Assembly: GCF_009758175.1 (NCBI RefSeq)
Contig: NZ_WRPM01000038.1
Coordinates: 36,399 to 100,398 of the forward strand
Origin: Nesterenkonia alkaliphila
Lineage (GTDB): Bacteria; Actinomycetota; Actinomycetes; Actinomycetales; Micrococcaceae
Length of the DNA: 64,000 nucleotides
Direction: 5' to 3'
Part shown: positions 58,355-64,000 of the stretch, in pieces
Layout: every line of letters starts with the position of its first letter
Numbering within the stretch: the stretch's first letter is position 1
The notes under the pieces: generated by a model
Databases searched by the model: none
Told to the model about the DNA's origin: nothing
Seen by the model: the letters and a program-made list of their open reading frames with translations, nothing else
Made by a program: the position numbers and the translations under genes

Positions 58355-58367
58355 CAAACTAATGAAA

Positions 58368-58402
58368 TCACCCTAAGGGTGACCCTGGTTCATCCCTGAA
58401 CC
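58368..58402. promoter_or_regulatory. Two adjacent perfect palindromes in the divergent ABC region
   Basis: TCACCC-TAA-GGGTGA (58368-58382) is followed four bases later by GGTTCA-TCCC-TGAACC (58387-58402). Both suit dimeric regulators. Confidence 0.6.
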
Positions 58403-58468
58403 TCTCCGGATTCATCCTTAGGAGCGATGTGCCTGCGCCCATCATCCGTAAGACTGAGAACATCATCC
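58391..58468 (+). promoter_or_regulatory. Four helically phased CATCC repeats before the MacB-like operon
   Basis: CATCC starts at 58391, 58413, 58443 and 58464, spaced 22, 30 and 21 bp, that is about 2, 3 and 2 turns of DNA. Contexts are similar (TTCATCCCTGA, TTCATCCTTAG, ATCATCCGTAA, ATCATCCGATT). TAAGAC at 58449-58454 may be the -10 box. Confidence 0.5.
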
Positions 58469-58489
58469 GATTCCACGAAAGAGGGAGAT

Positions 58490-59293
58490 ATGAGCACCCC
58501 CGTTTTAGAGACGGAGAACCTGGTCAAGGTCTACGGCCGCGGTCCCGCGGCCTTCCACGCGCTCAAGGGGCTGACCTTTGAGATAAACCGCGGTGAATCC
58601 GTGGCGATCGTGGGTAAGTCCGGCTCCGGAAAGTCCACCCTGATGCATCTGCTGGCGCTGCTGGATGAACCCACCTCCGGTGTGGTGGCCCTAGACGGCA
58701 AGCCGGTCACCAAACTCAAGCCCAAGGTGGTCTCCGGACTGCGCAACGCCACTTTCGGGTTTGTGTTCCAGCAGTTCTTCCTCAACCCCAACCAGACGGT
58801 GCTGGAGAATGTCACCCTGCCGCTGAAGATCGCCGGGGTCTCCAAATCCGAGCGCAATGAGCGCGGCATGGCCGCCCTGGAGCAGCTGGAGATGGCCGAT
58901 AAGGCCAAGAACAAGGCCACCGACCTCTCCGGGGGACAGAAGCAGCGGGTGTGCATCGCCCGGGCCCTGATCAACAATCCCGAGGTGCTCTTTGCCGATG
59001 AGCCCACCGGTAACCTGGACACCGCCACCTCCGAGACGGTGGAGGACATCCTCTTCGGGCTGCACCGCGACCACGGGATCACCCTGGTGGTGGTCACCCA
59101 TGATGAGGACCTGGCAGCCAAGTGCCAGCGCCGCCTGATCATGCAGGACGGCCAGATCGTGGAGGAGCAGACCGGAGCAAGCACGGCCCCTCCCACGGCT
59201 GCCCAGGCTCCTGCCGCCTCCGGTGAGCCGTCGCAGCCGAAGCCAGCCACTCGTCGTCGTCTTATGAAGTTCGGAAAGGGCGGTGCCCGATGA
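58490..59293 (+). CDS. MacB/LolD-type ABC ATP-binding protein
   Basis: This 267-residue ATPase has Walker A GKSGSGKST, signature LSGGQKQR, Walker B VLFADEPTGNLD and the LolD/MacB-type THDEDLA region. It has an Ala/Pro-rich C-terminal tail (about 225-267) ending in basic residues. The start at 58490 has GAGGGAG upstream. It overlaps the FtsX-type permease gene by 4 bp. Such pairs act in peptide or lipid extrusion and stress responses. Confidence 0.92.
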   Translation: MSTPVLETENLVKVYGRGPAAFHALKGLTFEINRGESVAIVGKSGSGKSTLMHLLALLDEPTSGVVALDGKPVTKLKPKVVSGLRNATFGFVFQQFFLNPNQTVLENVTLPLKIAGVSKSERNERGMAALEQLEMADKAKNKATDLSGGQKQRVCIARALINNPEVLFADEPTGNLDTATSETVEDILFGLHRDHGITLVVVTHDEDLAAKCQRRLIMQDGQIVEEQTGASTAPPTAAQAPAASGEPSQPKPATRRRLMKFGKGGAR

Positions 59294-60573
59294 GGTCACT
59301 CGATGTCACCAAAACAGCTTTCAGCAACACTCTGCGCTCCAAGATGCGCACTTTCCTCACCGTCATTGCGATATTCATCGGCGCCTTCGCCCTGACCCTG
59401 ACCTCCGGGTTGGGTGCCGGGATCAACCAGACCGTGGACCGGATCTTCGGCGGGTTCGGTGAGGATGACGTCATCTACGTGGTACCCCAGATAGAGGCCG
59501 ACGCCACTGACCAGGACGGCCCACCGGAGTACGATCCGGATGCAGCCGCGAATATGGACTCCGGCTTCGGCACTGGCATGCTTACTGCCGAGGACATTGA
59601 GACCATCGAGAACACTGAGCACATCACCAGCGTCAGTGCCGAGGTGGCCGCCCAGATCGAGTACGTGGAGACCGCCGAGGGCGGGCAGTACCAGGCACAG
59701 TTCGACTTTGCGCTCAACGATGCCCTGGCCGAGGTGGCCGCCGGTGCCACCCCCGACCGCGGTGCCATGGAGATCGCAGTGCCCGAGGACTGGGCAAGCA
59801 TCTACGACACTGATGATCCCGAGGATCTGGTTGGGGAGAGCCTGACCATCGCCGCGCCGAATGCCGTGGGTCAGCTCACCGAGATCGAGGTGGAGATCAG
59901 CGGTGTGCTGCACGGGACGCTGGCCGGTGTGGGCTTCCAGCCCATCCCCTCCGTAGCATTGGCCGAGGAAGTGGCCGAGATCAACCTTGAGGGTTACGAG
60001 GGTCAGGTCTCCGAGGGCTACATCATGGCTGCTGCAGAGGTGGAGAACCTTGAGGAGAACGAGGAGGCCGTCAAGGCTGCGCTGACCGATGAGGGCTTCT
60101 GGCCGATGACCTTGGAGGACCAGATCGGCATGTTCGAGACGCTGATCGATGCGATCACCTGGATCCTCTCCGGGTTCGCCCTGATCGCCCTGCTGGCGGC
60201 CAGCTTCGGCATCGTCAACACCCTGCTGATGAGCGTGCAGGAGCGCACTCGAGAGATCGGGCTGATGAAGGCCCTGGGCATGTCCAGCGGCAAAGTGTTC
60301 GGACTCTTCTCCATGGAGGCAGTGCTGATCGGGGTGATGGGCTCCCTGCTGGGCATCGGCCTGGGCCTGGCCACGGGATTCGTAGCCGACGCATTCCTCA
60401 CCGCGGAGGACGGGCCGCTGGGCGGCTTCGCTGAGCTCAGCCTCTTCGGGCTGAACCCCCTGGCCATCGGAGGGATCTTCCTGCTGATCGTGCTCATCGC
60501 CTTCCTGGCCGGCACGCTGCCGGCCGCCCGGGCGGCGAAGAAGGATCCGATCGAGGCTCTCCGCTATGAATAA
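59290..60573 (+). CDS. MacB/FtsX-type ABC permease
   Basis: This 427-residue permease has an N-terminal helix (about 15-38), a large extracytoplasmic MacB_PCD-like domain (about 40-275) and three C-terminal helices carrying FGIVNTLLMSVQERTREIGL, the FtsX signature for ATPase contact. It ends in AARAAKKDPIEALRYE, typical of the family. It is translated with the ATPase through an ATGA overlap. Confidence 0.92.
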   Translation: MRSLDVTKTAFSNTLRSKMRTFLTVIAIFIGAFALTLTSGLGAGINQTVDRIFGGFGEDDVIYVVPQIEADATDQDGPPEYDPDAAANMDSGFGTGMLTAEDIETIENTEHITSVSAEVAAQIEYVETAEGGQYQAQFDFALNDALAEVAAGATPDRGAMEIAVPEDWASIYDTDDPEDLVGESLTIAAPNAVGQLTEIEVEISGVLHGTLAGVGFQPIPSVALAEEVAEINLEGYEGQVSEGYIMAAAEVENLEENEEAVKAALTDEGFWPMTLEDQIGMFETLIDAITWILSGFALIALLAASFGIVNTLLMSVQERTREIGLMKALGMSSGKVFGLFSMEAVLIGVMGSLLGIGLGLATGFVADAFLTAEDGPLGGFAELSLFGLNPLAIGGIFLLIVLIAFLAGTLPAARAAKKDPIEALRYE

Positions 60574-60666
60574 GATGCTCAGGGCAGCGCACAGCGAACG
60601 TCCAGCCTTCGCTGGGAATCTAGTGACGAGCACCCGAACCCAGAAGAGAGAGGACGAAGGAGCACC

Positions 60667-61302
60667 ATGAGCACCCCACCGAATGACGGCAGCCCCCAGT
60701 GGGGCAGCCCCGCAGAGGGACACAACGACGCCGCGGCCAACCCCTATCCCGCCACCCCGGGCGGCAAATACGGCACCGATGCCTATAACCCCAACGCCTA
60801 CGGCGGCCCTGTGCAGGAGCCGGCGAAGTACGGCAAGCTCAAGCAGTTCACCCTGCTCTCCTTTGGGCTCTACGTGCTCAGCGCGATCATTTCCCTGGTG
60901 CCGATGTTCACCGGCGAGGCCGAGGAGGTTGCCCGCGAGCAGCTGGCCAACCAGGACCTCGGCGGGATGAGCGTCGATGAGGTGCTCTCCGTCAGCATGG
61001 CTGTCGCCTGGGCTATCATCCTGGTGCCGCTGGTGATCGCCATCGGGCTCTACCTGCTGGTCTACTTCGGGCTTAAGAACAATAAGAACTGGGCCCGTGT
61101 GCTGGGCATCGTGATGGCCATCATCGGCATCCTGCTCACCGCTGGGACCCTGCTCTTCAACCTCGGAGCCTTGGCCACCGTGTTCGGTCTGGTCACTCTG
61201 GTGGTCACCGTGGCCTGGCTGGCCGTCACCGTGTACTGGCTGGTGCTGGCCTTCAACGACGAGAACGTGCAGTACCTGCAGCAGTTCAACCGGAGCGCCT
61301 GA
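60667..61302 (+). CDS. Membrane protein with Pro/Gly/Tyr-rich head, function unknown
   Basis: This 211-residue protein has a low-complexity N-terminal head (about 1-55, rich in Pro, Asn, Gly and Tyr) and four helices (about 62-82, 116-137, 145-168 and 170-196). A GAAGGAGC Shine-Dalgarno precedes the ATG. Similar heads occur in actinobacterial membrane proteins of unknown role. It lies about 90 bp behind the permease and ends in a strong terminator, so it may be the last gene of that operon. Confidence 0.7.
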   Translation: MSTPPNDGSPQWGSPAEGHNDAAANPYPATPGGKYGTDAYNPNAYGGPVQEPAKYGKLKQFTLLSFGLYVLSAIISLVPMFTGEAEEVAREQLANQDLGGMSVDEVLSVSMAVAWAIILVPLVIAIGLYLLVYFGLKNNKNWARVLGIVMAIIGILLTAGTLLFNLGALATVFGLVTLVVTVAWLAVTVYWLVLAFNDENVQYLQQFNRSA

Positions 61303-61314
61303 TCCTGAACTGGT

Positions 61315-61355
61315 AAAAGGGGGGTTCGTTGCATCAGGCAACGGACCCCCCTTTT
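61315..61355 (+). terminator. Strong intrinsic terminator
   Basis: AAAAGGGGGGTTCGTTGC pairs with GCAACGGACCCCCCTTTT over 18 positions (one T-G wobble) around a 5-base loop, ending in TTTT. Confidence 0.95.
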
Positions 61356-61360
61356 CGGTA

Positions 61361-61366
61361 TAGAGT
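61361..61366 (+). promoter_or_regulatory. -10 box TAGAGT of a likely leaderless MFS transcript
   Basis: TAGAGT ends seven bases before the GTG at 61374 and lies right after the upstream terminator. Confidence 0.55.
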
Positions 61367-61373
61367 GCCTTAA

Positions 61374-62876
61374 GTGACCAGCAGCGATGCGGCCCGCAGC
61401 GAAGCGGCCGAGCCGAGTTCAGGCGGGACGGTGGACGGAACTCAGCCAGAAGCCGAGCCCGGAATGCGCGCGCCGGGGCAACCAACACGCCGGGTGATGT
61501 TCGCGCTGCTGCTGCCGCTCTTCGCCGCCCTGCTGAGCATCTCCTCGGTGATCGTGGCCGCCCCGGTGATCGTGGCGGGCATCGGTGCCTCCGAGTCCGA
61601 CCTGCAGTGGATCCTGACCGGCTACGCCCTGGCCTTCGGCATGGGCCTGGTCCCCGCCGGACGGGCCGGAGACCTATGGGGCCGCCGCGGCATGTTCCTG
61701 GCCGGTACTGGGTTCTTCGGCCTGACCTCCGCGGCCGCGGCCCTGGCCCCCAGCCCTGAGCTGCTGATAGTGGCCCGGGTGCTGATGGGCCTGGCCTCTT
61801 CTATGCTGCTGCCGCGGATCATCGGTGTCATCCAGCAGCTGTTCACCGGTGCGGCACGCGGACAGGCCTACGGGCTGATGGCCACGGTGATCGGGCTCGG
61901 GGTGGCCCTAGGGCCCTTGGTGGGCGGCCTGCTGGTGGAGCTGGCCCCGGAGGAGTATTCCTGGCGACTGGTCTTCGGCATCAATGTGCCCATCGGTCTG
62001 CTCGGGGTGGTGCTCGGGGTGCTCTGGCTGCCGCGTCGGAGGGCACCCCGCGCCCGCGCCTCCGGAAACCTACGGCAGCTGGACCCGATTGGTGTGCTGC
62101 TGCTGACCGCAGCCATCGTGCTGATCATGCTGCCGTTCATCCAGCTGCGCGGCGGATGGGGCGTCGTGGCAGCCGCTGCCGGGGTGCTGCTGGCCGCTGG
62201 GTGGGTGCTCTGGGAGCGGCGATTGGGGCGGCGTCGTCCCGAGGACCCCATGGTGGACCTCAGGCTCTTCACATTGCCCAGCTACACCTGGAACTCAGCA
62301 ATCCTGGTGCTCTATTTCCTGGGTATGCCGGCTATGTGGGCGGTGATTCCCATCTACTTGCAGGACGGACTGGGGCACAGCGCGCTTACTGCCGGAATCG
62401 TCAGCCTGCCCAGCGGGCTGATGGTGCTTCTGCTGGCCTCTGGAGTAGGCAAACGGGTACCACGGTGGGGGACCCGGATGCTGGTACTGGGTTCATGCAC
62501 GGCGGTGCTTGCAGTACTGATGCTGGCTGGCGCCGTGCACTTGATGGGATCCGACTACGGTTCGCTGTGGTGGATTGCGGTGGCCATCGGGGTCAGCGGG
62601 TTCTCCCAGGCGCTGCTGATCCCATCTGCGCAGACCCTGTCCATGCAGGACGTGCCCGAACAGATGGCCGGGGCCTCCGGCGGGGTCCAGCAGACGGTGC
62701 AGCGGATCTTCACCGCCATGGGCATGGCGGTGGCCACCGGCGTCTACTTCCTGGTGGCTCAGGACCATGGCCACCAGCAGGCGATGGTGATCTCCGCGCT
62801 GCTGATTGCCGCTGCCATGTCCACCAGTGTGCTCGCAGCCGTGGGCGCCGCCCGCGCCGCCAAGCGCACTCGGTGA
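61374..62876 (+). CDS. MFS exporter, DHA2 (EmrB/QacA) family, 14 helices
   Basis: This 500-residue proton-driven exporter has a hydrophilic N-terminal head and fourteen predicted helices, with the MFS motif GRAGDLWGRRGMF and the antiporter motif LGVALGPLVGGLLVE. The DHA2 family exports drugs, dyes or metabolites. It starts at a GTG with a -10 box seven bases upstream. The substrate is unknown, and no adjacent regulator is visible. Confidence 0.88.
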   Translation: MTSSDAARSEAAEPSSGGTVDGTQPEAEPGMRAPGQPTRRVMFALLLPLFAALLSISSVIVAAPVIVAGIGASESDLQWILTGYALAFGMGLVPAGRAGDLWGRRGMFLAGTGFFGLTSAAAALAPSPELLIVARVLMGLASSMLLPRIIGVIQQLFTGAARGQAYGLMATVIGLGVALGPLVGGLLVELAPEEYSWRLVFGINVPIGLLGVVLGVLWLPRRRAPRARASGNLRQLDPIGVLLLTAAIVLIMLPFIQLRGGWGVVAAAAGVLLAAGWVLWERRLGRRRPEDPMVDLRLFTLPSYTWNSAILVLYFLGMPAMWAVIPIYLQDGLGHSALTAGIVSLPSGLMVLLLASGVGKRVPRWGTRMLVLGSCTAVLAVLMLAGAVHLMGSDYGSLWWIAVAIGVSGFSQALLIPSAQTLSMQDVPEQMAGASGGVQQTVQRIFTAMGMAVATGVYFLVAQDHGHQQAMVISALLIAAAMSTSVLAAVGAARAAKRTR

Positions 62877-62957
62877 GCTGCGCGGATTTCGGCGTATCAG
62901 GCAGTGCCGGACCCGTTTGCCCCGAAAACAGCGGTGCTCAAGCTCGTGTGCGGTGGC

Positions 62958-63293
62958 TCAGCGGAGCTGGGTGACTTCCCGCAGATCCTTGGCGGTGACG
63001 TACTTGGGAGTGCCGGCGAAGATCTCGGCCCGCTCCTGGGACTCCTCCCATTCCCGCTCGGCGGCGGCGAACTCCTCAGCAGTTCCAGCCCGGGAGACAA
63101 ACCAGGTCAGCTGGGACTTATCCTCATCAAGCCAGATCGACTCCACAGTGAACCCGCGCCCCTCCCGGGCGGGGATCACCTGTTTGGTGAGGAACTCCAC
63201 GAACCCATCGGCCAGTGCCGGATCCAGCGTGTAGCGGCGCATCCAGGTGGTGCGCTGGGCGGCGGGGGCGGTGGTCTGCGGCAGGTCGGTCAC
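62958..63293 (-). CDS. Small soluble protein, ferredoxin-like (ABM/NIPSNAP-like) fold suspected
   Basis: This is a 111-residue protein. I choose the GTG at 63293 because AAGGAG lies six bases upstream; a longer reading to 63362 is less supported. TWMRRYTLDPALADGFVEFL and SIWLDEDKSQLTWFVSRAG suggest a small alpha/beta barrel of the antibiotic-monooxygenase/NIPSNAP kind. That is a fold guess only, and function is unknown. Confidence 0.65.
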   Translation of the reverse strand: MTDLPQTTAPAAQRTTWMRRYTLDPALADGFVEFLTKQVIPAREGRGFTVESIWLDEDKSQLTWFVSRAGTAEEFAAAEREWEESQERAEIFAGTPKYVTAKDLREVTQLR

Positions 63294-63364
63294 TACTGGC
63301 TCCTTCTGGTGCGGTGCGGTGGACGGTTCGATCCTATGCGCAGGGTCTGAAAGAATGGTCAACT

Positions 63365-63913
63365 GTGACTCAATCCCTTCCTTCTCCGCAGCAGGCCCTG
63401 CAGAACGCCGGCCGCCGCGGCACCGGGATCGCCTTCGCGGTGATGATCACGGTGCTGCTGGTTGCACTGATCTTCGCCGCCAACCAGAACGAGATCATCG
63501 GCTGGATCCTGGTGGTGATCGCCGGCGGCTGGCTGCTGCTGGCCGCGGTCCTGGTCCTCACCTTCCGCCGTGGCGCTCGCAAGCTCGGCGCCGCGGTGGA
63601 CTCCGCCCGGGCTGATGCCGCAGCTCAGCGTTCCACCGCCTCGGGCGGCACCGCCGTGGTGGACGAGGACACCCATACCCGCAACCTCAAGCTGGACCAC
63701 TCGTTCAAGATCGTCCAGGTCCAGACCCGGGTGGTTACTCAGGAGCTGGCAAAAGGCGCCGAGGCTGATACCGAGATGGTCGAACGAGCCCTGGAGACCA
63801 TTGAGATCACCGTCCACAACGGCCGGGATATGCTCGCCGAGCACGTTGGCCGGAAGAAGAAGGACGACGGCGAAGGCGAGGGCGGCACAATCAAGGGTGA
63901 CGTGGTCCGTTGA
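63365..63913 (+). CDS. Two-helix membrane protein with coiled cytosolic tail, function unknown
   Basis: This 182-residue protein has two adjacent helices (about 20-38 and 44-65) and a charged, largely helical C-terminal half with a basic RKKKDDGEG end. I start at the GTG at 63365; an AAGAAT box eight bases upstream (63351-63356) suggests a leaderless transcript, and upstream in-frame sequence is antisense to the neighbouring gene. No family is recognised. Confidence 0.65.
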   Translation: MTQSLPSPQQALQNAGRRGTGIAFAVMITVLLVALIFAANQNEIIGWILVVIAGGWLLLAAVLVLTFRRGARKLGAAVDSARADAAAQRSTASGGTAVVDEDTHTRNLKLDHSFKIVQVQTRVVTQELAKGAEADTEMVERALETIEITVHNGRDMLAEHVGRKKKDDGEGEGGTIKGDVVR

Positions 63914-63973
63914 GTAAGTATGTGTAGGGCTTTGCACAAAAGGGGTATCCATTTGAGTGCCAACGGGACCGGG

Positions 63974-63992
63974 TAGGCTGATCGGGATGTAA
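63974..63992 (+). other. -10 box TAGGCT followed at leaderless spacing by ATG-TAA
   Basis: TAGGCT (63974-63979) is seven bases before ATG (63987-63989), as in the leaderless genes here, but the next codon is TAA. It may be the 5' end of a transcript for a gene beyond the window, starting with a minimal ORF. Confidence 0.35.
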
Positions 63993-64000
63993 GTGCCCCC

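Noticed and set aside
59296..61488. 730-codon open frame antisense to the permease and membrane-protein genes
   Set aside because: It crosses a strong terminator and two genes with clear family motifs on the other strand; the translation is a His/Gln/Gly-rich shadow.

Overview
The window reads as chromosomal DNA of a high-GC Gram-positive bacterium of the order Micrococcales, probably Micrococcaceae-like. Support comes from the CIRCE-controlled groES-groEL operon, a GuaB/GuaB3 tandem, a monomeric NADP-isocitrate dehydrogenase, a RamB-type regulator, SenX3-RegX3-PhoU, FurA-KatG, LAXTG (sortase E type) surface proteins, and many genes that begin directly at the transcript 5' end with no Shine-Dalgarno. 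Acidic secreted lipoproteins and a glycine-betaine importer fit a salt-tolerant relative such as Nesterenkonia, but the genus is a guess. Apart from one group II intron and one repeat-flanked gene, the region looks like conserved core chromosome.

Layout. 1-3.4 kb (minus): groEL start, groES, two CIRCE operators, a YeeE/TsuA-type sulfur importer and an anchored two-domain rhodanese. 3.5-6.2 kb: guaB and guaB3. 6.2-11.2 kb (minus): a cell-wall 5'-nucleotidase and two surface proteins sharing an unrecognised domain. 11.6-14.3 kb: tRNA-Ser(GGA), a tyrosine phosphatase, an SRPBCC protein, SRP RNA, a membrane protein and an anchored nuclease. 14.4-17.9 kb: isocitrate lyase, its terminator hairpin and a complete group II intron inserted 4 nt beyond it. 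17.9-22.7 kb: glycine-betaine ABC operon (minus) divergent from a RamB homologue. 22.7-28.5 kb: MFS transporter, 5-oxoprolinase genes pxpA and fused pxpBC, DUF368 transporter, thymidylate kinase and a small membrane protein.

28.6-34.3 kb: gpmA, an AbiEi/Vsr-like gene bracketed by two copies of a 57-nt palindrome, phoU divergent from senX3-regX3 with a Pho-box-like repeat between them, and an aldo/keto reductase. 34.4-42.4 kb: purH-mgtE, icd, and a flavin oxidoreductase/GH13 pair behind a candidate operator. 42.5-50.8 kb: envelope lipoproteins (three related large ones, two tiny acidic ones, an LpqF-like serine hydrolase) around furA-katG. 50.8-55.4 kb: LLM oxidoreductase, folD, glyA and a second beta-lactamase-like lipoprotein. 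55.5-60.6 kb: two divergent ABC exporters sharing a palindrome-rich intergenic region. 60.7-64 kb: membrane protein, MFS exporter and two small genes.

Functional links. aceA, icd and RamB connect around acetate/glyoxylate control, with a RamB-like site in front of aceA and a CRP/GlxR-like site in front of ramB. SenX3-RegX3-PhoU handles phosphate sensing. guaB, purH, folD and glyA belong to purine and one-carbon metabolism. Least explained are the palindrome-bracketed AbiEi/Vsr-like unit, the shared surface domain, the lipoprotein families and the helically phased CATCC array before the MacB-like exporter.
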